Assembly (NCBI RefSeq): GCF_031583595.1
Contig: NZ_CP134145.1
Coordinates: 1,736,001-1,800,000, forward strand
Origin: Thalassotalea psychrophila
GTDB taxonomy: Bacteria > Pseudomonadota > Gammaproteobacteria > Enterobacterales > Alteromonadaceae
DNA: 64,000 bases
Reading direction: 5' to 3'
Below are positions 43,676 to 55,200 of the stretch, piece after piece. Within the stretch, counting starts at the first letter, position 1; each line of letters starts with the position of its first letter. Made by a program: the position numbers and the translations under genes. The notes beneath the pieces are model-generated. The model made no database searches, was not told the DNA's origin, and was given only the letters and a program-made list of their open reading frames with translations.

Positions 43676-46600
43676 ATGACGTCTCATATATCACTAAAAA
43701 GAATGATACGCGCTAGTTTGTTGACTAGTTGCGCCATCCTCACCGGTTGTGGTGGCAGTAGTGCAGGAGGTGGTACATCACCAAATATTGAGCCACCGGC
43801 AAATGTTGCACCTAGCGTTATTATTGACGGCACTAATCGTGCCCAAGAACGCTCAACTATCACCTTGCTGGCAGTCGCATCCGATGTCGATGGCACTATC
43901 GCCAGCTATAATTGGCAAGTGAGTGGTGCAAACGTAGAGCTTATTGGACAAGACTCTTCGGCACTTACTCTTACTTTACCTAGCGTAGATCAAGACACTG
44001 CTTTTAATGTTACCGTTGAGGTGACTGATAATGATGATCAAAGCGCTTCCCAAACTTTGGTGGTAACCAGCGAAGCGATTTACGATACTATATCAATTCA
44101 TGGCTTGGTGACCGATGAAGTCATTTCTTATGCCGACGTGCTATTAGAGGTCGGCGATCAGCAATTTACCACCCAAGCCGATAGTTTTGGCCATTATTTT
44201 TTTGAAGATATTGAAGTTAATGAGCGTAACTATAACGCACTGGTGAAGCTTAGTGCCTTTGGTAACAATAACTATAGCCCTGGTCCAGGGGTAGAATTCG
44301 TTTCATTACTGGCAAGTTTTAATCACTTGAAGCAAGCTGCTGGGCGTGACGGTATTTTAGAGATGCATGAGCTGCTCGGTGTTAATATTACTAACTATAG
44401 TACTGCCCAGTTTGTGCTAGCTGAGCAAATCCATCTGCAGAGTATTGCTGAAGCGGCTTCAAATGACGGCTATAGTATTATTACTACCGACGTTGAACTT
44501 GAGCAAGCCGTTGCGGCAATAAATGCCGAACAGCTTGTTGACTTAGCCGCGGTGATTAAAGTCATTGTCGATAATGAAGAATTTAGCTTACCGCAAGGTG
44601 TTAACAGCACGTTAGAGTTGGCAGCAGATGCTGAGCTTGTTAGCCAAAGCAAAAGCGCAATGCTGTTAAGCCAGCCAGATATCATCGAACAAACCATTTT
44701 AGTGATTGAAGCCGATGAAAATTTAGTTGAAAACCCCGATTTTGACAACGACGGCATTCCTGACCGTGAAGATGATGATATTGACAACGATGGCGTTTTA
44801 AACGACGACGATTTTTTCCCGCGTGATTTTGATCAGTATGCGCCGCTACTCGGTATGATCAAAGATCAATTTCAGACAAATCCAAACGGGGTAGCACCGC
44901 TATACACTTGTATTAATATAGCCAGCCATGATGTTGAAGCTGGAGTACCTACGGCTGATATTTCGGTATTAGAAATTCATACGCTTAAGTGTGCAATCAT
45001 TAGTGCTGCAGCTGAGCCGGTATTAAAATACTTTACTAATCTTAAACATTTAAACCTAACGGGTAGTGCGGTGTCACCAAATGCGCTGAATGATATTAGT
45101 GCAATTGCCGGTTTAACCAAGCTCGAGTCACTTAACCTTGGCTTTACTCAGGTTAGCGATTTCTCTGTTGTGGCCAATTTAACCAATTTAGTCGAGCTTG
45201 AGCTAAATAACACCACTGGTTTCACTACAACTGTGCTTGCTAATTTAAGTCAGCTTGAGCGTTTAAACCTAAGTAATACCGGTATTTCAGTTCTTACCGG
45301 TATAGACAATGCGACCAGCCTAAACGAATTAGAGCTCTCAAATAATGAGCTGACAGACGCTGGCTCATTAGCAGCTCTACCTGCGCTTACCTCTTTACAA
45401 CTAAATGATAACCAGCTTAGCGTAATGCCAGTGTTAAGTGCGAGCGATTCGTTAACCAGCCTTAATTTAGCCAATAACACCCTTAACGATACAGTCAACT
45501 TAAGTGGATTAACGGCGCTGCAAGCCTTAAATTTAAACTATAACCAGGCAAATAATGCTCAGGGTTTAAATATTAATGGCTTGGTGTCATTAACTGAGCT
45601 GCGCACGTTAGAATTAATTGCCAACAATATCACTGATGTGAGTGCTTTAGCCGGCCTGACGGCATTGACTGGTTTAGAGTTAGCCAATAATACCATTGTT
45701 AACGCCAGTCCTTTGGCGTCGTTACAGCAGTTAACTCAGTTAGGCCTGAATAACAACCACATTAGCCAAATTGGCGATGAGCAAGGCTCGCTTGTTGATT
45801 TGACTAAGTTAACGGTATTCAATTTAAGCAATAATCAACTCAGTGACATGCCGATATTAGCCGGCTTTACGCATTTGACAGAAATCAAACTTGCCAATAA
45901 TCAAATCGGAGATTTAACCGGGATTGTTGAATTAGCTAGCGTATCGGAATTAGACTTAACTAATAATAACTTAACATCCGTTACGCCATTATTGTCATGG
46001 AGCTCACTACCAGCTCAATTACTGTTATCAGATAATGACATTTCATGTGGTGACGGTAGTGCCCAGCAAATCATCAGCAAAGCAGAACAGCATCAAATCA
46101 GTTTGTTTTTAGATGACTGTCAGCCAAAGTTAACGCTGCTCGATGATGTCTCAGGACTAATCTGGAAGCTTGATATCTTTGGCTTACCATCGACAGGAGG
46201 CACGGGCGGTAGCTCAGCACCAACGGGGCGAACCATTTCTAATGACGGTATTTTGTGGAAAGAGAGAAACAATTGTGTGTTTGTTCAGCAATATATGGAT
46301 GCTCCTGTTTGTTGGACTCACGTAATGTATTCCCTTGATTGTGTTGGCTCGGCTGGCGATACAATGCTGGAATGTAGAAATAATGCTCTTCCTGCGGGTC
46401 ACTACCCACCTATGCAACTGGATGTAGATTACGGCCGTAAAGCAGACAATATCTTTGTTAATGATTTTAGCGCTCGTTCAATATTATCGGTGCTTGGTGT
46501 TTATCATAAAGAGGCAACAGTAACCTGTAGTGAGCTCGATGAAAATAGCCTGGCAAGTTGTACTTTAACCAGTGACTTATTATCAGGGGATGCAATAACC

Positions 46601-46816
46601 TGGCAACAAAACCACACGTTTACCACAATGCCAAACTGTAACGGTAAAGAAGGCGAAAGCGTGGCCATGTGTATACCTACTGCAGCAACAATAGGCCAAG
46701 ACGTATACGACCCTGCGCAAAGTGAGTTTAGTTTTGAACTAGATTTAACCACCAGACCGATACAGTCTCGGGAAGAATCAGAGACTTGCGATCCGAATAC
46801 TCCAGGATCCTGTTAA
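43676..46816 (+). CDS. Leucine-rich-repeat lipoprotein
   Basis: A 1046-residue surface lipoprotein. The lipobox LTGC puts the lipidated Cys at 25. A PKD/cadherin-like unit (about 43-132) and a carboxypeptidase-regulatory-like beta domain (about 135-215) follow. Residues near 352-380 hold thrombospondin type 3 repeats with Asp-rich calcium sites (DFDNDGIPDREDDD, DIDNDGVLNDDD). About 430-790 are internalin-style leucine-rich repeats of roughly 22 residues (LTKLESLNLGFTQVSDFSVVANL and relatives). The C-terminal 240 residues are Cys-containing and unassigned. GAGG precedes the ATG. LRR domains bind proteins, so a ligand-capturing or adhesive role beside the proteases is plausible. Confidence 0.88.
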   Translation: MTSHISLKRMIRASLLTSCAILTGCGGSSAGGGTSPNIEPPANVAPSVIIDGTNRAQERSTITLLAVASDVDGTIASYNWQVSGANVELIGQDSSALTLTLPSVDQDTAFNVTVEVTDNDDQSASQTLVVTSEAIYDTISIHGLVTDEVISYADVLLEVGDQQFTTQADSFGHYFFEDIEVNERNYNALVKLSAFGNNNYSPGPGVEFVSLLASFNHLKQAAGRDGILEMHELLGVNITNYSTAQFVLAEQIHLQSIAEAASNDGYSIITTDVELEQAVAAINAEQLVDLAAVIKVIVDNEEFSLPQGVNSTLELAADAELVSQSKSAMLLSQPDIIEQTILVIEADENLVENPDFDNDGIPDREDDDIDNDGVLNDDDFFPRDFDQYAPLLGMIKDQFQTNPNGVAPLYTCINIASHDVEAGVPTADISVLEIHTLKCAIISAAAEPVLKYFTNLKHLNLTGSAVSPNALNDISAIAGLTKLESLNLGFTQVSDFSVVANLTNLVELELNNTTGFTTTVLANLSQLERLNLSNTGISVLTGIDNATSLNELELSNNELTDAGSLAALPALTSLQLNDNQLSVMPVLSASDSLTSLNLANNTLNDTVNLSGLTALQALNLNYNQANNAQGLNINGLVSLTELRTLELIANNITDVSALAGLTALTGLELANNTIVNASPLASLQQLTQLGLNNNHISQIGDEQGSLVDLTKLTVFNLSNNQLSDMPILAGFTHLTEIKLANNQIGDLTGIVELASVSELDLTNNNLTSVTPLLSWSSLPAQLLLSDNDISCGDGSAQQIISKAEQHQISLFLDDCQPKLTLLDDVSGLIWKLDIFGLPSTGGTGGSSAPTGRTISNDGILWKERNNCVFVQQYMDAPVCWTHVMYSLDCVGSAGDTMLECRNNALPAGHYPPMQLDVDYGRKADNIFVNDFSARSILSVLGVYHKEATVTCSELDENSLASCTLTSDLLSGDAITWQQNHTFTTMPNCNGKEGESVAMCIPTAATIGQDVYDPAQSEFSFELDLTTRPIQSREESETCDPNTPGSC

Positions 46817-46853
46817 GCTAGTTACCGCTTAGCGGCCTTAAGCCATAAGTTAA

Positions 46854-46887
46854 AACCCGGATATATGCAGATATACCCGGGTTTTTT
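46854..46887 (+). terminator. Rho-independent terminator after LRR lipoprotein
   Basis: AACCCGG (46854-46860) pairs with CCGGGTT (46877-46883), with extra ATAT pairing inside and a run of T residues to 46887. It sits 38 bp after the lipoprotein stop. Confidence 0.8.
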
Positions 46888-47077
46888 ACTTCAGGGATGA
46901 AGGAATGGCAATCTAACATGGATGTTACAAGATTGGCTCAATTCAGGGATGAATTAACTTAGAATTGCCAGGGATGGTATAAATTCTGTTACTTCAGGGA
47001 TGGAATGTCAATCTGACATGGAAGTTATAAGATTGGCTCAATTCATGGATGAATTAACTTAGAATTGCCAGGGACAG
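46888..47077. repeat. Two tandem 103-bp repeats
   Basis: Two direct copies with a period of 103 bp, starting at 46888 and 46991, each beginning ACTTCAGGGATG and including AAGATTGGCTCAATTCA and GAATTAACTTAGAATTGCCA. They differ by scattered substitutions. There is no ORF. AATGGCAATCT and AGAATTGCCA inside each unit may pair. Confidence 0.75.
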
Positions 47078-47748
47078 TTTTATTCACATGCCTCGGAAAT
47101 TACTCCTCGATAATCTCCTGCATTATTCTACCTACCTACGTACGTCCTGTACTAGTGTATGGCTCTAATAAATGACATCCATGTCGAAATGTGATCAGGG
47201 CATACCATATACAACATCCTTGCTAAAATGTGATCTCGGCATATATAACTTCCATATTGAAAACCACTCATTCAGCCCCTCGAAAAATCCGCCTAATAAT
47301 TGCGTCCATTCGCAAGTACATAAAGGCACACTCAGTTATAAACAAAGTTGATTTTAGATAAGTCATAGCCGAGATAAGCGAGAATTAAGCTGGGCTGCCG
47401 TAATCATTAATAACAACACCTACAAGTTCAAAAACTATTCCACTCACCAGTAAAGTTAAAACATAATCGCAACGTTATTTAATTTTCCTTTTTTTGCTAA
47501 GTTATTGTTTTTTATGTAAATAGAAAACAAATAAAAAATTTATTATTAATAAAACGAAGGCTGGGCTGTTGTTTTTTATCACTGTTTTTCATATTTATAA
47601 CTCAGCAGTTTGTAAACCAATAAACTTAAATAACTGTACCTAGATTTGAGCTCATTCTCTTTTATAGCAATGACTTCAATCTGAGCATGGTCATAAATAA
47701 AAATTAAGGTTTACTCACTGAATTTAAGTTAAAACAATAGGAAATTTC
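47078..47748. other. Long intergenic region with short degenerate repeats
   Basis: About 670 bp with no gene that I can support. Two related segments of about 33 bp (ACATCCATGTCGAAATGTGATC near 47175 and ACATCCTTGCTAAAATGTGATC near 47214) repeat with a spacing of about 39 bp. The 3' part is very AT-rich (near 47470-47560) and must carry the promoter of the next lipoprotein, whose AGGA Shine-Dalgarno lies just before 47749. Confidence 0.45.
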
Positions 47749-50700
47749 ATGTCTAAGACAGTAAAATATAATAAAAGTACTCTAGCGGTAGTGATTTCAT
47801 CAGCATTGCTTAGCGCCTGTGGCGGTGATGATACTACAGTAGAGCCAGCAGCAGTAACTGCACCCGTTGAAGTAACTGCACCAGTTGAAGTAACTGCACC
47901 AGTTGAAGTAGCTGCGCCAAATGTTGTTATCGAAGCGCCAGTTGCCGTAATGGCTTCTGTTTCAGGCAGTGTTATCAATGGTAAAACTCGTGCTGCTGTA
48001 GCAGAGCTTGCTATTGACTTGCACATTAATGGTCAGACTCTTTCTACAACATCTGCCGAAACCGGTAGTTTTTTCTTCGCCGACTTAGCCCCTGAAAGTG
48101 ACTACATGTTAGTAGTTAGTTCAAGCGACGGTACTATGGCTCCAGCTTATTACCAAGGTAAAACATCAGCGACTGGCCAAATTGTTCAACCAATCAGCGT
48201 ATTTAATGCACGAACAGCAAGTGTTACTTTAAACGATGTTAATGGCGGCAAAGTTGAAGGCATGCAATTATTCATCGAAGGTAACCATTTCTTAGCTGAC
48301 GATGTTTCAGCATTATCGGCCAAAGGTTACATGGTTGCGGTAAACGATGTTGTGGCAACAGAAGCAAACGGCGTTTATACTTTTAGCTTGCCAGATAATG
48401 GCCAAGCATTCCCAATTACTTCGGTAGGCATGGATAGCATTGAACTTGCTGACGGCACATTAGATGATATCTCTGCCGGTGACAATGTGGTTGAGCACAG
48501 CTTTGCCAAAGCTGATATGGATGCAATGCAATATACCCTTAACTTTAATTTAACCGATGAAAATGGCGAAGCCACTTTTGCCGGCGAAATGTTAGAGGTT
48601 GTTATCGCAGGTGATACTTATTCTGCAATGAAAACGGCAGACGGTGCTTATAGTGTTACTCTTGGTGTTGCGGCATTAGATGCTAAAACTATCACAGTAT
48701 TAGCAACAGGCGAGAAATTAACGCTTTCAGTAGATGCTCTAATTGCAGACCCAACAGTTTCTTTCGACGTTACTATAACAACAGCAGATCAAGAAATAAT
48801 TGATACTGAAGTACCTGACTTTGGCTATGAAGTGGTTTCTAGCAGTTTACTTGCTAACAGTGAGTACCAGGTAGTGATCAAGTTTACTCACCCGGCAGAG
48901 ATTGTTAATGAGCCAGTGTCATCTCATCATGATTTTGAATTAGTTGCTTCGACCTGGGATATGGGGCAAAGCATGTCAAGATATCAGTCATTTGAAACGA
49001 TTGATGGCCAAAGGGTTTACCACTTTGCTGGTCAAGGCTGGTATGCTGATAACAAAGTATTAACGGATGCAGAGCAAGCATTAACGGATGCAGAGCAAGT
49101 ATTTACTGATGCTGAGCAAGTAATAACGGATGCTGAACAAGCTATAGCGGCTGCAGAGCAAGCATTAACAGATGCTACCGATGCATTACCTAATGCACAG
49201 CAAGCATTAATAGATGCTAACGAAGCTTCAACAGCTGCTAGTGAAGCATTAACAGCTGCTACCGATGCATTAACGGATGCAGAGCAAGCATCAACAGCTG
49301 CTGACGATGCATTAATAGCTGCAGACGATACATTAACGGCTAATTACGCGACATTAACAGCTGCTAATCGAGCTGTGCCTGTTGTTGAAGAAGATGTTGC
49401 TGCTGCATTAGCTGCTGCAACTGCTGCAACTGCGGCTGTTGAAGCAGCTGAAACAGTTGCTTCCGATGCTGCTGCTGCTGTTACTGAAGCTGAAGCTGAA
49501 GAAGATGCGGCTAATACTGCTGTTACTGATGCTGTGACTGCAGTAGCTGCTGCTGAGACTGCTGTTACTGATGCTACTAATGGTGAAGCCGAAGCTATCG
49601 CTGCTGCTCAACTAGAAATTACAGACGCTGAAGAAGCTTTTACTGTTAAGCAAGTAGCTTTTGCTATTGAGAAAGTAGCTGCTGAAAGCGCTATTGTTGA
49701 TGCTGAAGCAGGTGTTACAGCTGCTGAAACCGCCATTGCTGCTGCTGCAGGTAGTGTAATAGCTGATTTCAGTTATGAGATACCAATGGCAAATAATGGT
49801 CAAAATGCGTCAGCTAACCCATTAAACAAGTCAAACTGGCATGAAAACAACTTCCCATCTTCTTATTCAGGTACTACGTCTCCACAAGAGGGAAAATATT
49901 ACAAAACCTCTAGTTATTATATGAGTAAAAGTCAATACGCCGGTTTCGCGTTTATAAACTCTGGTTTATTAAATGGGATGGCCAAATATAACTCTTGGCG
50001 CACACCTTATGCCAATGTTCACCCAGATCACATAGAAGGTGATGAAACGTCGCCAATGTATGATTTTGTAACTGAAAATAAAAATAGTTGGAACAAAGAC
50101 CTACATACAGTGAAATTTGTGGCGGTAGATGGTGAACTGACTGATAAAATTAGCTATTACCAAAATGATGCTACTGAGCCAACAACTATGGTGCAAGAGT
50201 TAGTTACCAACCAAGGTTTGATTTCTGGTTACTATGATGCAACTAGCAATACAGTTGAGCAAACATTAACCTATAGTTGGAATGCAGACAAAACGGTACT
50301 AACCATGACGGGCGATGTTAGCACGGTTAAAGATGGTATGACTTATAGCCTAACTGCGACAGCATTAAGCTTGCACGATAACTCAAATCTTGATGTAGTT
50401 AACGTATCTACAGCGGCTAATAAAGCCGAGTATACCTTAGCTGATATCAGTGCTGATGATGGCGATCAAACAGATAACCAAACGGCCACGGGCTACTATG
50501 ATGGTAACCAATATGTAGCAAGCATTACTGCTGATAGCCATTATTCGGCTAATACTGATATTAGTGACCTACAAAAAGTTTCTTTACCTGGTTCAACAGT
50601 CGGCTACATCGGTAGAACTCCGTCTTATGACAACTATTACTACCAAGGTGGCTATACAGCTAAAAGTACGCTACCGGGTTATAATGAGAAATTTGGTGCT

Positions 50701-51243
50701 TATAATAAGAAACCGAATGTGTCGAGTGCGCCAATATCAATAATTTCACCAGTGGCTCTAGACGGATTTATGAAAATAACTTCAGTTGAGATTATGTATG
50801 CTGAAATTGGACAAGTTGAATGTCCAGAAGGGAGTGTCTGTAATGGCGGTGATGTGCCACTTTGGGATAACCCATTAGAAGGCACAATTGAAATTGATGG
50901 CTTGATGGTACAATTTGGCGACACCCAATTATCAGGTGGGCAAACTGTTACCCCGACTATTAATGTAGGTACTGACAGGAGTGCTACTTTCTTCATGACT
51001 GACGAAGGTCAACAGAGCGTAGCTGCCGCTTATGGTGAAGAAGTGTCTTTAGCTGTAGGTTATAACCCAGCTGTTGCGGGGAAAGTGTTCTACTCTTACC
51101 CAATCCCATCAATTGTAAATTCTATTGCATGGTCACAACCTGAAGGTAAAAAAGGTGTGTATGTTAAGTCAGTGACTGCTGAGCTTAATATTACTATCGA
51201 CGGTAAGTCGTATAAAGAAGAGAAAACATTCTTAGTACACTAA
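47749..51243 (+). CDS. Large lipoprotein with Ala-rich heptad-repeat segment
   Basis: An 1164-residue lipoprotein; the lipobox LSAC places lipidation at Cys24. A linker with three PVEVTA repeats (18-bp DNA repeats near 47852) leads to a carboxypeptidase-regulatory-like beta domain (about 66-135) and further beta regions. Residues about 437-670 are dominated by heptads related to LTDAEQA and AAxAATA, strongly predicting a long coiled coil; the DNA there is a 21-bp repeat array. The C-terminal 490 residues are beta-rich and Tyr/Asn-rich and unassigned. It lies between the two protease cassettes and has its own promoter region and terminator. Function unknown; the coiled coil could act as a spacer or oligomerization stalk. 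Confidence 0.8.
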   Translation: MSKTVKYNKSTLAVVISSALLSACGGDDTTVEPAAVTAPVEVTAPVEVTAPVEVAAPNVVIEAPVAVMASVSGSVINGKTRAAVAELAIDLHINGQTLSTTSAETGSFFFADLAPESDYMLVVSSSDGTMAPAYYQGKTSATGQIVQPISVFNARTASVTLNDVNGGKVEGMQLFIEGNHFLADDVSALSAKGYMVAVNDVVATEANGVYTFSLPDNGQAFPITSVGMDSIELADGTLDDISAGDNVVEHSFAKADMDAMQYTLNFNLTDENGEATFAGEMLEVVIAGDTYSAMKTADGAYSVTLGVAALDAKTITVLATGEKLTLSVDALIADPTVSFDVTITTADQEIIDTEVPDFGYEVVSSSLLANSEYQVVIKFTHPAEIVNEPVSSHHDFELVASTWDMGQSMSRYQSFETIDGQRVYHFAGQGWYADNKVLTDAEQALTDAEQVFTDAEQVITDAEQAIAAAEQALTDATDALPNAQQALIDANEASTAASEALTAATDALTDAEQASTAADDALIAADDTLTANYATLTAANRAVPVVEEDVAAALAAATAATAAVEAAETVASDAAAAVTEAEAEEDAANTAVTDAVTAVAAAETAVTDATNGEAEAIAAAQLEITDAEEAFTVKQVAFAIEKVAAESAIVDAEAGVTAAETAIAAAAGSVIADFSYEIPMANNGQNASANPLNKSNWHENNFPSSYSGTTSPQEGKYYKTSSYYMSKSQYAGFAFINSGLLNGMAKYNSWRTPYANVHPDHIEGDETSPMYDFVTENKNSWNKDLHTVKFVAVDGELTDKISYYQNDATEPTTMVQELVTNQGLISGYYDATSNTVEQTLTYSWNADKTVLTMTGDVSTVKDGMTYSLTATALSLHDNSNLDVVNVSTAANKAEYTLADISADDGDQTDNQTATGYYDGNQYVASITADSHYSANTDISDLQKVSLPGSTVGYIGRTPSYDNYYYQGGYTAKSTLPGYNEKFGAYNKKPNVSSAPISIISPVALDGFMKITSVEIMYAEIGQVECPEGSVCNGGDVPLWDNPLEGTIEIDGLMVQFGDTQLSGGQTVTPTINVGTDRSATFFMTDEGQQSVAAAYGEEVSLAVGYNPAVAGKVFYSYPIPSIVNSIAWSQPEGKKGVYVKSVTAELNITIDGKSYKEEKTFLVH

Positions 51244-51267
51244 TCGGTTAATATAACTCGTTAATTT

Positions 51268-51293
51268 AAAAGCTCCTTCGGGAGCTTTTTTTT
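51268..51293 (+). terminator. Rho-independent terminator
   Basis: AAAAGCTCC-TTCG-GGAGCTTTT: a 9-bp stem closed by a UUCG tetraloop and followed by a T tract, 25 bp after the lipoprotein stop. A textbook intrinsic terminator. Confidence 0.93.
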
Positions 51294-52294
51294 ATTCAGG
51301 GAATAATCAACGCAAATCACCTCGAATGGTATTAAATTTGTTTGCCCTGTGAAGCTGGAAAACCCGGCAAACCCGGCAGACCAAAAGAAGTCATAGGAAG
51401 TTAGAAGTGCACAACTAAGTACATGCTATTTATGTAATATTGGAGGGCAAATGTGCGCAACATCGCCAAGCTATATACTTGATCAGAGCAATGGATTAAT
51501 TGAGTGCAATTGTTTAGCAGGAAGTCAGTGCAATAACGAAAAGTCTTGGCATCGTATCCAAGCAAAATAATTAGACATTATATTCAAATCCATATTCTGC
51601 GCGAGATGGCAGATGCGCATGTAGTTATAATTGCGGCTAGAGCTTTAAGCCGAATAGGTGCGACTAAACCAGATTAAGCCAGGCTAACTCGATGAAAGCC
51701 GACAGAGCCAACTAATCTGTCTATGCCAATTAAATTCAACTAAACCTGCCAACAGACTACACCTGTAACGTCCAACATTGTCTGGCTTACACATCGTCAT
51801 TTGTGGAATAAATTATCAAAGTAAGCCTGTTATCAATAAGCGGCTAAGTTAGTCCCACTAGCTTTAACAATGCGCTGCTTGAATTGTAAGGTTAAGTGTC
51901 AACCCACTTGCTTACAACCTTACGGGAGCCATTCTTGGTTTTTCCGTTGGTTCAGGTCGTAAGTTATAGGGCGCCGTAACTACAATGACACTGTTAACGT
52001 TGTTTATTGCGCGAAAGTGTTGTCTTAGATTTAACAATTTATTTATAGCAGTTAACAATAAGTATACTTTTATATTACACATGAATAATTTTTAACGTGC
52101 TGTAATGTAACGACTTATACCTTTAATAGATAACTTTAATAAAAATATTTATAGGTGTTATAAGCCCTATCAAATTGCTTGTTATAGTGCCTGCCCGTAT
52201 TTTAATGCCCTTTAAAGTAACCTTTGTTTAACAAAGGTTACAAAAAAATAAGAATAAATAATAAGAGCACAATACACTGAAGGGGAATATGTGC
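51294..52294. other. Kilobase leader before the second cassette
   Basis: About 1 kb without a gene. Its middle is less AT-rich than most spacers here. A two-part hairpin is visible at 51886-51923 (GTAAGGTT/AACCTTAC with AAGTG/CACTT inside). The last 250 bp are AT-rich and suit a promoter. AAGGGG at 52280-52285 lies nine bases before the ATG at 52295 and only three before the ATG at 52289, favouring the later start. I recognise no RNA family. Confidence 0.4.
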
Positions 52295-55200
52295 ATGATT
52301 TTTCAAAAATCTACACTAGCAATATGTGCAGTAGGGTTGCTGGTCGCGAGCGTAAATAGCGCGAGCGCAAACACCGCAAACCTGGCAACAACAATTGGCC
52401 AGCAAAATGAATCCGAGTTCATTGCTATCTATGAACAAGTAGGCAGTGGTTCTCATACCTATTTAATTACACTGTCTAACGATGGTGCACTTGCTCAAGC
52501 AATGCAAAATCAAAATATCTCACGCGAGCAAGCAAGCTTAAATATCAACACCGAGCAACAACAGCTTATTGACGATATTTCACTCTTAGATCAAAATGCC
52601 GTTGTCGGTCGACGTTTTCGAATCGTTGGCAATATGCTGTATGTTAAAATGGCAGAGGCGGCGGCAAAGCAGCTGCAACAAAACTCGTTGGTAACCAGCA
52701 TTAACGTAGTTGATGCCAGCGATGCCGAATTTATTGAAGCTGAGCAAAGTCCATATACCAAACTTAAAGTTAATGATGACGGTGGCCATACTGTGGTCGC
52801 ATTAATTGGCTCGGGTGTTGATTACACTCATGCCTCTTTAGGCGGCGAAGGCACAGTAGCTGACTTTAGTAAAGGCTATGCCAATGCCACCAATTATTGG
52901 GGCGGATTTCCTAATGATGTGGTGATTGGCGGTTTCGATTTATCTTCAGAGGAAGGTTTATACGATTATAACCCTATAGAATATCCGGTAGATTACACTC
53001 CCCCTTATGCTTCGTGGCAACATTATACTGGTGGCATAGGTACTATGGCAGCCTCGCTTGTGAGACAAGCGGCTAGTGACGCCAAAATATTGGCCTATAA
53101 AACATCTGGCATCTCATTTAGAAATTATGTGCGATACGAAAGCCGTGGCAACTTTGCGCTTGCCCTTGAAATGGCAATGGATCCTAACCAAGATGGTGAT
53201 ATGTCAGACAGTGCCGATATCTTATTGATTGATTATGCCAATAGTATCAGTGCTTACTATCAGGAACTGGAAACTGGAGGTTCACATTATCCCACTCAAA
53301 TGGGCTTGATTCGCGCCGTGGCCGCTACCGGGTCGTTGGTAGTTGTCCCTGCGGGAGATGATGATCACTACAAGTATCATAACTATTATTCGTTAAGTTA
53401 TCGTGGTGGCGTAAAAGAAGCTCTTACTGTTGGCTATTCTGAGCATGAAGCTGACAATTACACCGTTGCCGACAATAGCCCATTAGGGCCAACACGCGGT
53501 GAGTCAATTTTAAAACCAGATATTTTAGCATTAAAACGCGATGTTACCGGCGCCGCGGCCGCAACCGGCTCAGGTTTTCATAAAATAACAGCCACACCGT
53601 ATTTAATTGCGGCTAAAGTAGCCGGTACAGCCGCGAGTATCATGGAATCGAACCCCGAATTAACCAATAGCGAAGTTAAAGCGCTTATTGTTAACACCGG
53701 TATTCTGGATATTGAACAGCATTGGGGCGTTGCACAAATAGGCGGCGGCTCATTAAACCCGCTTGCAGCGATGAAATCCTACGCGCTGATGATGGATCAG
53801 ACTACGCTGTTACCAAGCATTAATCTTGGTCAGCAAAGTGTGTTTAATAAATCCGGGTTTAGCCGTAACATCATCGTTAAAAATTTGACCGACAAAAGCC
53901 AAACTTATCGCGCCGAAATTATTATTAATGGTGACACGCCAAACAATCAGGCGATTGATGTCGTGTTACCTGAGTATATCGTATTAGCCCCTAATGAAGT
54001 AAAAACCATTGCCGTGGCGTTCAATATTGACGCTGATAAATTAGCTCCGCCACCTATAACTGAGGGTAAAGACTTTAGCCTTGAAAATTGGGACAAATTG
54101 GCGATTAATGGTTTTATTCAGTTAAACCACGAGCGCAATCCTGGTGCCAGTATTCATATGCCTTGGATGATAATGCCACAGCTTGCCTCGTCTTTTGTCG
54201 TCGATGCCGAGAGTGTTGATTACACGCCTATTTACAATGATGAATATTACCTTGATAAAGATAAAGAGCGACCAGTGGTGCCGCATAGTAGTGACTGGGT
54301 CGATAAGGCAACATACCCGATCCGTTGGGCTCACCATGAAGCAGAGCTCAGCAATAACTCTGCAATGGAACAAGATTTATATGCGATGACGCTCTTTTAT
54401 AATGCCGAAAATAAACCAGTTGGCAGAGAGGATAACCACGGCCGATACATTAAATCACTTGCTGGCGGAATATTCCCGCAGGAGCAATGTAGTTCGGGTA
54501 AACAAATGAGTCTTGCGGTCAGAATGTTTGAAAAAATGGACCTGCCAATGGCGAATCACTTTGATCGTTTAGGCAGTACACTGCTGTATGTAAAAATGTA
54601 CAACCAAAAGAGTGTAGAACTGGCCGATGGCAGTAATGAGTTGCTAGAAAAAAGCCTTCGTGAAAAAGGTATGCTAACCAGTTTAGCCATTGGCTTTGAT
54701 CAAAATGGCGCCTTTAGAAGTACTTATCGTGATTTATCAATGGAGCAAGACCGTTCTAAGCCGCTGGCTAGACTCAAAGATACTGGGTTGCCACTTATAA
54801 TTAGCCCCGGTGGTGATTCATTAATTATCAATATATGTACCGATAAAATGTACCATGGTGAGATCAATCACACCACATTTGAGCAGCCTATTGCTTTACA
54901 GTTTTCAACTGACCGACAATCACTGCCGGGCGTTGACGATCCTATTATGCAGCACAATTTCAGCACTAACGGTGAGATCATCGATGTTATCGTCGAAGAT
55001 GAAAATGCAGATGAAGATGCCGATAACTGTCGTGATGGTTATATAACCGACAATGTTGGCAACTGTATACGTACCTTTACTAGCCCAATAACCATGTCGA
55101 TAATCGATTACTTCTATGACGGTTATTATTATGATGTTAATGAACAAGCAAAGTTTGAGCGTCGTGACTATGACTATGCTTGTGCTGAAGCCGAATTTGG

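Noticed and set aside
49057..49380. Regular repeats in the lipoprotein gene considered as a CRISPR array
   Set aside because: The 21-bp units are contiguous, in frame, without spacers, and encode heptads; no cas genes are near.
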